Shown: piece by piece, positions 50,001-59,640 of the stretch
How positions within the stretch are numbered: position 1 is the stretch's first letter
Layout: every line of letters begins with the position of its first letter
The notes under the pieces: model-generated
The model's input: the letters and a program-made list of their open reading frames with translations, nothing else
Databases searched by the model: none
What the model was told of the DNA's origin: nothing
Origin: Phoronis australis
Taxonomy: Eukaryota > Phoronida > Phoronidae
Length of the DNA: 64,000 nt
Assembly: GCA_002633005.1 (NCBI GenBank)
Contig: NMRA01000303.1
Span: 373,714-437,713, forward strand
Reading direction: 5' to 3'
Program-made: the position numbers and the translations under genes

Positions 50001-53000
50001 TATCAAAGAACTATCCATACGTTCCGTTGACTGTGTATGTTCACGGCGCCTCTGTAGTATTGCTTGATCAATGAATTCCGGTTCGAACTGACAGCCTGTG
50101 TATCCTAACGATCCATCTGTGAAGTCTTCGTCGGATGAGCTCTTGACTAAGTCGGGATTGGCGACGGCGAGTTACAATGTAGACGTTTATTATTCTGCGT
50201 TCTGTTTCAAAATGAATTATTCGCATCCTAAAATGATCCTAACCAATGCAGCTTATATGAAATTGAAACAAAGTCTGTCTCATTAAATACAGTTTGTAAT
50301 GCCTTTGAGTGCTCGTGATTGCAAATGTTTTGAGAAGCCATCAATGAATAAACCACTGCGTTACCGGCTTTTGGTGCCGGCAACGAAGGAAATTAACCGG
50401 CCACCGGGAGGCCGTGTGAGCGCATGCTAATTCATTGTTTGCTGACAGAAAGTTGTTGTGAAACAGTTACTCGATTTTATATGCTATTGTCACATGTTAC
50501 GGGAATCTTTATTTAGAAATACAAATACATTATTCAAATCATTGTTACTGTACAACCTTTGTCCTGACGGTCTGTGGAAGGGGAACCCTACTTCGCGGCC
50601 CCCGACAAGTAAGTAGATTTTCAGTTTCGTCACGGACTAATTCACATAAATAATTACGTGCACATTATTTCTTTGGCTCACTATTATAGTCTTTTCGTGA
50701 CTGGAGGTTTAGTTTCCAACTCAAGCTGGTTTATGTTCGTTGCAGTCCCGGCGGCCGCGATGGGCCTGATCGGGTTCCGAGCCACTGGCCGGGATAACAA
50801 GCGTTTTTTGTATTTAGATCTCAAAAAATCACAAGCATAAACAGCACAGATCTAGGTTCTCCTGTCTGTATTTCACGGAAGTATACTTCGAATTTATCGT
50901 CGAACAGACCCCAAACTCCTGCTACGGACCTTGGTAAATTGGCCTGTCGAACTTTGTAGTCTACTGTGTGTCCAAATACCAGTAAATCCGTAACAGCGAA
51001 ATAAAACAACACGTTTTTATAAGAACTTGGTGTATTTCTAACAGTTTTAGATCGAAGTTTGATGATTTATTGGTGTTAAACGATGAATTCAAGCGATAAG
51101 CTGACACCACTAACCCCTGTTGTGAACTGCTGAACAGACTGCGTGTGAAACCAATTACGTCATTGGATAATTTCAACACCTCCGTCTGCCGTCAGGTGTC
51201 AGGTAACGCAACCGTACCTGCCGTTATAGAGTAGAACTGCTCGATCTAAATTGATACAAATTAGGTTGGTTTTTTGGGTGGCATTCTCCTTTAAGAAACC
51301 CATCGAAGACTTTATTAAGGAATTAATGCTAGCTGGTCAACCGTTCCACAGAACCTTGTCCGAATTGGGGGAAGATCTGACTTAACCGAGGTTTACTGAA
51401 GTAAGAGAATTAGTTTTCAGTGTATTGAGCCATCACAGCGCAACATAAATCTCTTTAGGTATGCCAGAATGGAATTGTGAGTTTTGACGGTGAAGTTTGG
51501 TGGTACACGCCTCGTCGGATGTCAAGCTCTTCCCAGTACAAGAGGATAATAGCGGTTTATTGGTCAGACATCGACACGAGGTTTGGAGTTGGCAGTATTT
51601 ACTATGGAAAACACACGAGCGGACCAACACTGGAACGCGGCAAGAACATAATAAAGAGTGCGCTTCAGGGTATTCCCAATTTCGACCCAAAGATTGTGAT
51701 CGTAATTACGTGGTACAAATGCACATTCTACGGAGCCAACTTTGTGGGTCGCACTAAGGTACGTACACACGGTACACAATGTGGAAAAGTAAGCGAGATA
51801 GAGTATCTGACGTATGCAGGAAACCATGTTGCTCTTGAACGTTCCTTTGTTGTTCAAATATTTTTAATCATCGTGGAAGGGAGAAGGTATATTCACCAGA
51901 TGGCGCCAATGAATAAAGGGTCGTCTTCTAAGACCTGGAAAGATTGAGGTACTTCATCAGCCTGGTGCACATGTTGGCTGACAGTGCATGTGACTGCGTG
52001 AATCCAGCCTTCCGTTCAGTAACTCTAGGACCTCGCTTAAAAGCAAGACTTCGCGAGATTACGTGAGGTATTGTCGTGCATTTTAAATGAGAGCACGTGA
52101 CTTTGACTAGGTTTTAGCTAGGTCCTAGCGTAGGTCCTAGCGTCTACTCAACGCACGCCTGACATTTCTGCGGGTAGGACGCACTAGCGCCACCTATTTA
52201 AAGTCCTGTGTTGCATCGATATAATAGCAAGACACATATTACATGTTTGCGTTGAATTAAATTCGTTTATACAGTAATTAATTTATTATTTTATTATCCT
52301 TGGAAGTAACGGTTCACAGATATCCGAATATACCTTTTCATGCAGCCATTTTAGCTAACACAAGTTAGAATTTACATTATTCTGAAGTAATGCAAGCAAA
52401 GGATTAGACCATGCCCTAGGGGACGACGCAGCAGAATGATCATGATAGACTCTTAATCTTTCTGTTTTGTGTTATCATAGAAGCAGTCCTTTTTCAATTG
52501 GGATAATTCATTTTAGCTTAACACCTTCCAACTTGTACTCGTCTCGGATGGACCAAGAACTTTTGGCTTGAAAATTTACGACCGTCTTCAGTGGACTACT
52601 GGTGAGGATAGTGGTGGATCAGAATACACTGGGTTAGGAGGGGTAGCGGCTGCGGTAAGTTTTTGTCTACATGCCGTCTTTTTTGATAATTACAAGCTAT
52701 TTTTAAACCAAGAACTTAGGTAGACATGCGCTATATGTGCGTAGTAAGCGTTTTGTAGTGCGCCGAATTTTGTGTCCGCTGTACTTACACATCACGCACT
52801 GTATAATTGGTTGAGCGTTGACATGTATAAAATATATCTGTTTGTTTATATCAACAAGGTTATTGCAATTATATTAAACAAGTAGGTCTAGGATGTATTC
52901 CAAATGTGCCGGATCTTCCCAATATTCTAGGTAAACTGTCTTCATACACGTCACTCTTGTAATGTGCACACATTGTTCTGAATTTCACGTTTTGCCTTGA

Positions 53001-53788
53001 GTGTGAGCGGTTTTGAACGGAATTGTAATTTAAGAGGATTTTAAATTTCAAGTCAATTTGGAGTGATTACTTAAGATGACACACAGAATTGGGTTAATAA
53101 TCTTGGTACAGTAGTTTATGTACTGTATGGATTGGTCCACACCATTTCAGATGGGATTTTCCAATCGCTACTCTAGTTACCAATGGTACCAAGTTCCTGG
53201 CTTTTCTTTTACTTCTAATGCATTGATGATGACGAAGGTCACCAACATACAAGGGCCTTACGTGCCCGGATGGACAGGATGTTGGCTGGACCAGTACAAC
53301 TTGATTGGCAAATTAGGTAATAATGTCACTTTGCTCTAATACCAGTTGTGAGAACGGCGGGAACGTTTGAGTAATGAACTGAAAATGATGAACTTTGCAG
53401 CTTCACTGGTCATTCACTTCAGCAGCAAAATCAAACGATCCTATTGCTATTTCCGATATGCACGATTTTCGTCTGCTTCGAGAAATAAATATCTTGCAAG
53501 AGCTTTGTACTCAATGGAAGTTATATACAAAATGTTTCACTTCTCTTTGCAGCGCCAATCATGAGGTGCCTGCGTAGACAGAGATGTTGTGTTATGCAGG
53601 GAAACCGGTATCAGCCAGCACCGATCCCCGGATGTACAAAGTTCTACCAATGGGATTACTTGAACTCCATTCCGTGGCCAACCCCGCAGTCCTGTCCGGC
53701 AGGCACACGTTTTGACGTGTTCCCGACAATTTGCACTTGTAATTGGAAGGCAAACGTCAACAAGAGAACGTGCATGTCAAAATTGTAG
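41035..53788 (+). CDS. secreted NIDO-domain protein, cluster gene 3
   Basis: Six coding exons: 41035-41110, 41859-42067, 51459-51758, 52517-52654, 53151-53316 and 53553-53788; phases 1,0,0,0,1. The product is 374 aa. The signal peptide is residues 1-22 (MFELRRSVLSLIALAVIGSSAA). The NIDO domain runs from KMFPFG and GDTLMG through [73 protein letters not shown] and WYQVPG to [12 protein letters not shown]. The tail has eight Cys: [31 protein letters not shown] and a final Cys. Exon 2 carries two possible N-glycosylation sites (NFT, NIT). The exon 2 acceptor is AAG (TTCTTCAAG), weaker than the CAG/TAG in genes 1 and 2, but frame and homology support it. Intron 2 is 9391 bp, swollen by nested transposons. 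Confidence 0.92.
42943..43036. repeat. (CA)n / (CG)n compound microsatellite
   Basis: ACACAAACACATACACATAC passes into CAGACA and CACACA runs and ends CGCGCACGCGCGCGCACA, a purine-pyrimidine alternating tract directly abutting the large inverted repeat at 43037. It lies in gene 3 intron 2. Confidence 0.9.
43037..43160. repeat. perfect 54-bp inverted repeat, 16-nt loop
   Basis: The left arm 43037-43090 begins CATATTTCATTGAAAACACG. The right arm 43107-43160 is its exact reverse complement, with the loop TTTTCCAACTCTAAAG between them. All 54 positions match. It lies in gene 3 intron 2, next to an alternating CG/CA tract. Confidence 0.95.
43849..43930. repeat. (TACA)n microsatellite
   Basis: TACATACG/TACATACA repeats with a few substitutions, in gene 3 intron 2. 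The 149-codon frame across it is Tyr/Ile/His-repetitive and not a gene. Confidence 0.92.
44371..44526 (+). repeat. possible degenerate 5' LTR end plus (TACA)n
   Basis: TTTGTTCCGAGGGTAC, GGAATGGAAAAAAGAT, AAGTGTCGTG and a TACACTGACTCACGCACATA end resemble 47799-47895 (TTTTGTTCCGAAAGTACG, GGAATAAAGAT, AAGTGCCGTG, TATAACACACGTACATAC). The two flank the Gmr1-like internal region, so they may be remnants of its LTRs, each followed by a TACA microsatellite. LTR starts were not located. Confidence 0.4.
44690..47792 (+). mobile_element. Gmr1-like Ty3/gypsy retrotransposon, decayed
   Basis: Plus-strand fragments in order: coiled-coil-like gag N-terminus (44735-44911), capsid with LPRFDERVDDMDAFLARFE (about 44998-45060) and LKVALLHRYELTEDWFRRNF (45178-45240), a CCHC knuckle with Tyr for His (CFNCHRKGYLTRDC, about 45622-45663), a protease-like segment (VDTGAS about 45854, YDLLIGNDV 46132-46158), integrase H2C2 zinc finger (H near 46537, CRSCDLCQR about 46617-46643), a truncated integrase core (TPYNPKCNGLHERINGVLK about 46765-46820, FAYREVPQVSTGFSPFQLLYG), a GPY motif module (WRGPYEVTEV about 47172), then reverse transcriptase start (LKCGVIKPSDAPYNSPVVL and RFCIDFRRLN to about 47780). 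The order gag-PR-INT-RT and the SCAN-like capsid fit the Gmr1 group. Most RT and RNase H are missing. Confidence 0.85.
45905..46654 (+). pseudogene. protease/integrase N-terminal fragment of the Gmr1-like element
   Basis: The longest intact frame in the element (249 codons). Its first half resembles a retropepsin-like region ending YDLLIGNDVGV, without a clear active-site DTG in this frame; VDTGAS lies just upstream in the same broken gene. Its second half is a textbook integrase H2C2 finger: the WYEKQKGILYRV lead-in, a His block GRHLGVKKTSDRIARSFYWPG, and CRSCDLCQR. It ends at a TAG after CQRTIP. The active-site core that should follow is internally deleted. Confidence 0.8.
47881..48015. repeat. 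(TACA)n / (TACG) microsatellite
   Basis: About 30 TACA/TACG units ending in TACATGTACATGTATATATATT, directly after the 3' end of the Gmr1-like element. Gene 3 intron 2. Confidence 0.92.
48793..48999 (-). pseudogene. CENP-B/pogo transposase N-terminus remnant
   Basis: The minus-strand frame contains MKKKDIAIRFKIAPQTLSDI then LFNGEKI, matching the CENP-B N-terminal helix-turn-helix pattern (kk..iA..f.i...tls.il...ekI) used by pogo-family transposases to bind their ends. It loses homology after EKIKSAS. A later minus-strand fragment at 48473-48676 is probably the transposase C-terminus after an internal deletion. Confidence 0.7.
49608..51290. mobile_element. TTAA-flanked THAP element nested in the pogo-like element
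   Basis: TTAA at 49604-49607 and 51291-51294 flank ends AGGAGAATGACACCC (left) and GGGTGGCATTCTCCT (right), a 15-bp terminal inverted repeat with one mismatch. A TTAA duplication plus a THAP domain inside fits Kolobok-type elements, though piggyBac also targets TTAA. It carries a THAP finger on the plus strand and a second conserved coding block on the minus strand (about 49990-50160). A related inverted fragment lies at 58105-59176. Confidence 0.75.
49789..50012 (+). pseudogene. THAP zinc-finger domain, disrupted by a stop
   Basis: The plus strand reads CIVPACTNYEAAKKAGTSFF, RLPREPEMLRK, then an in-frame TAA at 49882-49884, then LTVVKNERYAVNSKYED and LRVCGRHFVDSDF. The C-x4-C start, the F.LP block and C-x2-H are the THAP signature. 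The copy at about 58905-59035 (minus strand) has Trp (TGG) at the position of the stop, as expected for THAP domains, so the stop is secondary. Followed by a basic RLIKELSIRS region. DNA-binding module of a transposon protein. Confidence 0.85.
52012..52159. mobile_element. inverted-repeat element (MITE), copy 3
   Basis: CCGTTCAGTAACTCTAGGAC at the left and TAGCGTCTACTCAACGCACG at the right; the interior is nearly identical to 19459-19607. It lies in gene 3 intron 3. Confidence 0.85.
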
Positions 53789-53931
53789 TTGTTGGCTTGT
53801 CTTGTAACTTCAGAATGGGCATGAGCTGTCTTACAAAATCTCTTGTGGCGCTTTTTATTGACCATCTTACCAGAGATTACCTATTATACGTTATTTACCT
53901 GTATTCATGTTATTGTAATTGTACTAGTAAT

Positions 53932-53937
53932 AATAAA
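53932..53937 (+). other. candidate polyadenylation signal of gene 3
   Basis: AATAAA lies 144 bases after the stop codon, within TAATAATAAATGACC, followed by T-rich sequence. Confidence 0.6.
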
Positions 53938-54303
53938 TGACCTTATATCGCCTTTCTCGGTCTCCTTTTCATCTCTGGTAACGAGCTTGCGACGCACGTA
54001 TCATTTATCTATTATTCGGGACATATGTCGATCATAAATACGCTCTTTGTTAAAACCCAGTTAAGAAAAACGTACTCCTAAACAATTTAGATTATACGTC
54101 AACTGTAAGGATTAATAGCCTCCGCTCACTTGGGGATTAGTTGTAATGCAAGAAATAATGAGTTCCTCTAGTGCTATGTTCAGGTATTTCACTTATTTTG
54201 GAGCCTGGAAGATAATCAAATCAACCTTCCTTAATACTTTTTACGGATAGCAAGAGACGTCATGTGCAAGTGGTTTGTGCCGGATAGCAATCACCGAGCA
54301 GAG

Positions 54304-54540
54304 CAGTGGCAGATCTACGATTTCAGTAAGGGGGGGTTTAGGATTCGAGAGAATCCGTAGCGCGTAGCGCCAAGGAGAAGGCAGGTCGTGAGAGGGTTTC
54401 CCTCCTCCCATGTAAGATTTTTTGGGATTTTTAGTAGCTAATTTCGTTTTTCTGGCGATTTCTTTCCAGTTTTTATTTATGGTCCTGTCCCGAGGGGGGG
54501 GGGTTAAACCCCCTGAACCCCCCCTGTAGATCCGCCTCTG
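54304..54540. mobile_element. hAT-like non-autonomous element, related subfamily
   Basis: It begins CAGTGGCAGATCTACG and ends CTGTAGATCCGCCTCTG. GCAGAGC occurs at both edges and may be the target duplication. The interior has a run of G (54496-54503) and GAACCCCCCC. It is related by its ends to copies at 19243, 30866 and 61495, but the interior differs. Confidence 0.75.
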
Positions 54541-54699
54541 CAGAGCCTCCAGCAGACATCAATATGCGATCAATTCACAAGTATCGTTCAAGCAGCCAAT
54601 AAGTCAGTTTATCTTCATTATGTGGGCACATTATGCCGTCATCCTCGTCCATCTGTTCGTCCGTCTGACGTCCGCTGCTGTATCTCCAAAACCCCCTTA

Positions 54700-55190
54700 T
54701 ATACATGTATGTTCATGAAAGTTTGCACACATTGTCCTTTCATGAGTGGACAGCATGAGCTAATTCTTAGACGGATCCGATTACCAATGTGTGCCCCTAG
54801 TGGCAATCTAAATGTTTTACGTTTACTTCTGTATCTTTAATGATCTCAAAGGATTTTCATGAAATTTGGTAAATAGATCTTTCTTAGTGAGATGACGCCA
54901 CCTTCCCGTTTTCTGTATCGAGGTATTTTGCGGCTACTAGTGGACAGTTCTGCTGTATTCGATTATGATTTTTGGCGTCCGCCCCTCCTTCAACCAAACC
55001 ACTCTAAGGGATTATTGTAAAGTTTGGCATAATTACATGGTCCTACATGTACTTTGATGAAAACAGTTGACGATGATTTCCGACGACTACTGCGCTGCAA
55101 TGTACAAAGGCCTCGCCATGCCGTTTCGTAAAAAGGTCATAGGTATAACCTTTCCGTGTACTTTCGATTCTGCGTTTGAAAATGTTTTTT
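54700..55190 (-). repeat. dispersed repeat with CTCF-like core, inverted locus
   Basis: On the minus strand: TTTCATGAAAATCCTTTGAG, ATACAGAAGTAAACGTAAAAC and TTGCCACTAGGGGCACACA, matching the module at 20380-21290 and 33140-33690. A second unit with a CCACTAGTAGCCG-like core lies near 54930. Confidence 0.65.
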
Positions 55191-55290
55191 TTCGGTCTTG
55201 GCTTTTTAGTTGATTATTTTGCGGAAACAGCCTAGAGCTGATTCATTGTAAGTTTTTAAATATCATTTTAGCATATATGTTATGGCAATT

Positions 55291-55348
55291 TTCACATATT
55301 TGTTCATATTTTCACATATTTGTTCATATTTTCATATATTTGTTCATA
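55291..55348. repeat. 20-bp tandem repeat, ~2.9 units
   Basis: TTCACATATTTGTTCATATT is repeated, with the third unit changed to TTCATATATTTGTTCATA. Confidence 0.92.
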
Positions 55349-56386
55349 CAAATTGTGTCCTATGCCATAAATGCTTTATTTTCAGTGCAGTCAATAATCA
55401 ACATCACCAAAAAGTCTTATTATTCATCGCTGAAGACTCACTACAATCCTCTAAATATGTATCGATGCTGATGGAGAAATGTCACATGGACTGAGTGAGT
55501 GAATGTTGTCTGTAGTCAATGGCCGAGCCATGTTTCCCGAGGTCGCAGGACCACGTAACCTTATGTGACCACTGATTCTGCTTCACTTTGATATCTTGTC
55601 TGGCATGTTTTTATCTGAAATGGTGTACTGCCTCAACGAATAGAGAACATTTGACGTCTGATCGCCTGGCTAGTCAAAATCACCCTACAACGGACGTTAT
55701 CGTACTGTGTTTTGTTCATTCAGAGGGGACAGAAATATCAGTAGTGGGTGTAATGACAGGTCACCTGGGAAGAAACATTGCCACTGGCCTCGGTCAACAT
55801 TTCTCCCTCTGTTCATATGACATCACTATGAGCCTATATTTGTATATTGTCTTACACCTTTAAAGTGGCAAAATTGTTAGTAATCATGGACTAACACAAC
55901 AAAAGATCATGAAGTAATACAACTGACAAACCATGATCGCATAAACTGTACAAACTCAAATGAGCAATTCTTACTGGCTCTTAGCTAGAATACTACAGAG
56001 GCTGGAAGTTTCCCAAAATTGTTCTATTAAGTGGCGTATAGTATGTACCTAGATTATCCAAGTCTCCTCTCTTTCGACAACGACATAACACTTCCCAAAA
56101 TAGCACCCACTGATATCCAAAAGGATAATCTAATCACGTCCAAATTGGCTACCTGACGTATAGGACATACCTGTAACAGCCGTGTCGTGAGTTCAGTTGA
56201 ACGTCTTCTTCATATAGACCCTTTTTCGTGATAAGGCATCAACTGCACACTTAACCTTTGACTTAGTGTTGTGCGGCAAAAAGGTCCTACTCTGGATATC
56301 ACCAATAGCGTTATACTGCTCAAAAGCACTTAGACCACTGCGGCCCATTTTAATGAAAGGTCGTAAGTGTGGTCGTATCGCCAATT

Positions 56387-56429
56387 ACCACCACCGCCGC
56401 CGCCGCCGCCGCCACCACCACCACCACCA
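56387..56429. repeat. (CCA)n(CCG)n(CCA)n microsatellite
   Basis: A CCA/CCG trinucleotide tract whose frames encode poly-Pro, poly-His/Arg or poly-Gly. The long frames on both strands here come from the repeat. Confidence 0.93.
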
Positions 56430-56553
56430 ACACAAAAAGAACATCCGGTCTTCCTACATTTACAACTGCCAAATTTGAGGACCAATTGTGACGCAGCATC
56501 CAGGGTCACCCATAAAGCAATTTCCACGTTGCAGACATCCATATCCATCTGGA

Positions 56554-56649
56554 TACGGGGCATTGGGTCTACGGGGCATTGGGTCTACGGGGCATTGGGT
56601 CTACGGGGCATTGGGTCTACGGGGCATTGGGTCTACGGGGCATTGGGTC
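56554..56649. repeat. 16-bp tandem repeat x6
   Basis: TACGGGGCATTGGGTC is repeated six times exactly. Because 16 is not divisible by three, every frame cycles through all three phases, giving a 16-residue protein repeat that is a translation artefact. Confidence 0.95.
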
Positions 56650-58104
56650 TCTGCTCAAGAGCTTTCTGAAAATTTCACACTAGTTATCGTAAGGTGTATT
56701 CTAAAGTAGGCTGTATCAGATGGCAATGATATTTCAGATAAAAGATTTAGCTTGAAAATGCTGTTTCGCCTGTCACTGAAAAAGGTGGTGGACTCGCCAT
56801 GCAGTGAAAAGACAAAGGGTTCCACTTCAAACACTGACTCCTGGTCAATTTCATGTCTTCCCCAAATCGCTGAAAGCACTACGCAAAAACGTTATTTTTA
56901 AATGCTAAGCTAAGTTCAATGGACTGAGCTTTCCTAACGGAATCAATAATCACGTTAAATGTCATATACGCATGTGTAAATGTAGTGATTGTGTTTTAAA
57001 AACAAGAATTAATTGTTTTTTAAGCTATCGAAACTGATAATAGCCTGCTACGGAAGATGTACATTTGCTAAGTTTTAATTTCAGGCTCATGAGCCTCAGC
57101 TGTTAACGGTTGTGACTTGCTCAGATTTTTCCTGTATCTGCTCAAGACGTATCTTCAATGTCACGAATGTCGACACCGTGATGCCTTTTCAAGTGCTAGA
57201 TGACGTTGGCTGTCTATCCGAAACTGTGGCATACAACGTTTTTATCACAAAGTTTGCTCGTCTGAAATTCAAAACAGACACTTTTACGCAACGAGGCTGA
57301 ACATTGAACAGAGTTAGAATATTTTTGCTAATGAAAGCAATGATCATTTCATATGTCTGATTAGTAGAGAATTAGTATTTTGTGTCGAGAAATAGGACAT
57401 TTTTTCCAGACTACAGAGCAGATCATTCTAGTATTTTAGACTTGCCTTTCTCTAACTTTTGGCGCTTCAATAATACACTTTTAAAAGATGACGAATATAA
57501 AAAAGTGAATGGAATTACATGTACATGTATTCGTAACATCAGGAAGAGATCTCTTCCAGATAACACATGAGATATGCCTGGGCACGCTCTTTTCCTTAAT
57601 ATAGGGACGACGTATCAAATATTTCCCCAGATATGTTGCAATTTACTATAAATTATCAATTATTTTTTGAAATATTATTGCATAATATCAGAAGCAAGAC
57701 AATTCCGTATAGTGTCTACAAAAAGCAAGGTAGAAATATCGGCATAGTTAGAAAATAAAATGAAAATTCTACACGAGAGTCTATCAGCTGATTTTGATGC
57801 AAAATTGCAATAGCGTTCAAATGACTGCCAATAAGAGCAGGAGAATTTTCGAAAAGAATACATGGAGGGAGTTATATTAAGATCCAACATGAGGTGCATA
57901 AAAGTTGGTGAAAAAACCTACAAAACATTTCTGTGTCTTGGAAAAGAAAACTACATGTATACACAAGTGACCATTGATAAACTAATTCATAATAAAAATG
58001 AAAATATTTCTTCTAAAGTCATTCTGAATGAAATTCATGAATTTTATAGCTCTTTGAACATACGGTAGCTTACAGAGTTCGGTCAAGGAGTGTAGACTCC
58101 TACA

Positions 58105-59176
58105 GCGGTAGGCCAATTTATCATGGTCGATCGCGGGAGTTTGGGTCTGTTTGGAGATAAATTTAAACCATTCTTCTGTGAAATACAAACATGAAAGATA
58201 GCTGGGCCTGGACATCGCGAACATTAACCAGCTTAAGCTGGAAACTAAACCTCCAGTCACGAAAAGATTATACTAGTGAGCCAAAGACATAATGTGGACG
58301 TAATTATTTTGGTGAATTAGCCACGGAACTGCAAATCTACTTGTCGGGGGCCGCGAAGTCAATTTGACCCTCTTAAGAACCGTCTGGGCAAAAGTTGTAC
58401 AGTACTGTATTTGTATATATAGGTAAAGGTTTCCCTAACATGTGACCATAGTATATAAAATCGAGTTATTGTTTCACAACAGCCTTCTGTCAACAAACAC
58501 ACGGCCTCGGTGCCCGGTCAATTACCTTTATTGCATCTGAAGCCGGAAACGAAGTGGTTTATTCCATTGCTCGCTTCTCAAAACATTTGCACTCATGAAC
58601 ACTCCAAAGGCATTATAAGTTGCATCTAATGAGACAGGCTTTGTTTCAGATTTATATAAGCATTGGTTAGGGTGAGAATAATTCATTTTGAAGCAGAATA
58701 CAGAATAATAAACGTCAACATGGCAACTCGCAATCCCGACTTAGACGAGAGATCAACAGACGAAGACTTCGCAGGTGGATCGTTAAACGTCACAGGCAAT
58801 CAGTTTGAACAGGAATACAGGGATTAAGAAATACTGAAGAGGCGCCGTGAACATGCACCGGCAACGGAACGTATGGATAGTTCTTTGGTAAGCCCCATAT
58901 TTGCTATGAACAGCGTACCTTTCATTCTTCACTACCGCGAGCCACTTCCTAAGCAGTTCGGACTCTCGAGGAAGTAAAAAAAACGATATACCCGCTTTAC
59001 TCGCAGCTGCCTAGTTCGGCCAAGCGGGAGCGATGCGCGCTCACTCTGCAAATGAACAACTGACGTCGCTGCTTCGTTTCTCACCTTCATCACAGATTAA
59101 CGCGACACCTCTTGGCAAGGCAAGGTCGACCGTATACAAGGTGATGTGGTCATAGACCAATTAAAACGGTAAAAAA
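58105..59176 (-). mobile_element. inverted, truncated copy of the THAP element
   Basis: The reverse complement aligns with the element at 49608-51290: GTCGACCTTGCC, GGTGTCGCGTTAA.CTG, the THAP block, the GCCGGNAACGAA block and GGAGGTTTAGTTTCCA are shared. Both TTAA ends are missing. The THAP frame keeps Trp (TGG at about 58945 on the minus strand), lost in the other copy, but has lost Cys and gained a stop near its start. It sits inside segmental duplication copy B. Confidence 0.8.
58720..58827 (+). pseudogene. second coding block of the THAP element
   Basis: The plus-strand frame starts MATRNPDLDERSTDEDFAGG, continues GNQFEQEYRD and ends at TAA. Past the stop the same frame reads EILKRRREHAPATERMDSSL and reaches GTAAGC, a good splice donor, near 58889. 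The other copy (minus strand, about 49990-50160) encodes VANPDLVKSSSDEDFTDGSL, CQFEPEF and ILQRRREHTQSTERMDSSL, so the block is conserved as protein between copies on the strand opposite to THAP. The QFEPE motif resembles the YxFEP N-terminus of P2X7-like zinc-binding proteins often found with THAP transposons; that link is tentative. Confidence 0.5.
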
Positions 59177-59234
59177 TGGTTCTAGTATCGACTAGCTCAT
59201 AGAATATTATACACAAATTCATATCGTTATAAAG

Positions 59235-59640
59235 TAGGCTTCTCGAATTCTACTGGTTGGAATGTACATCTTGTAATAAAGACCCAGAAACTTTGATGTA
59301 CTTATTTGTATATTGTAAGTACACCAGGACCTTCTGTGAAGATATTTTTGAATTTTACTTCAGTGACAGCAATGAAACAGTAATAACAATAATGAACGCG
59401 AACTTCTTTTTGGACTCATCTAAAAACTTAATTTTGGTTCTAGCGAAATATCACATACACTGTCAAAGATTTGGTTGGGGGGCCGGGGGGGGNCCATCTA
59501 TTAATGCTTTTGTTAATATTTTAAAACAGTATTATCTCTCAGAGGAATATATTTTTTGAAAAAATAGACAGTTTGATAGATTTAGAAATAAATGGTTAAA
59601 ATTTGCTCACATTATTGAAAATTAAGCGACCGTTGAATAG
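59235..59640 (+). mobile_element. LINE 3' end
   Basis: The plus strand reads ECTSCNKDPETLMYLFVYC and then FCEDIFEFYF, followed by AKYHIHCQRF, a G-rich tract with one N (59493), and SINAFVNILKQYYLSEEYIF. This is the same LINE family as 10408-11200 but less damaged. 5'-truncated, with no clear tail. Confidence 0.78.

Larger units (their letters stand above)
48429..51398 (-). mobile_element. pogo/Tigger-like DNA transposon, interrupted
   Basis: The left end CAGTAAACCTCGGTTAAGTC and the mirrored right end (ACTTAACCGAGGTTTACTG at 51380-51398) match over 25 bp with one mismatch. TA precedes the left end. The minus strand carries a CENP-B/pogo-type helix-turn-helix at about 48830-48945 (MKKKDIAIRFKIAPQTLSDI) and, further along, a C-terminal remnant with LRGLADVKRDAALYELR. 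The catalytic middle is missing. Removing the nested TTAA element (49608-51290) leaves about 1.3 kb. The right end lies only 60 bp from gene 3 exon 3. Confidence 0.82.

Noticed and set aside
56554-56649. Possible CRISPR-like array
   Set aside because: Head-to-tail identical 16-bp units with no spacers, in an animal genome. The same applies to the 43-bp units at 4779 and 12-bp units at 23953.
56330-56669. Poly-Pro, poly-Gly and GTGHWVYGALG-type repeat proteins
   Set aside because: Produced by the CCA/CCG tract and the 16-bp tandem repeat; open on both strands and in several frames.
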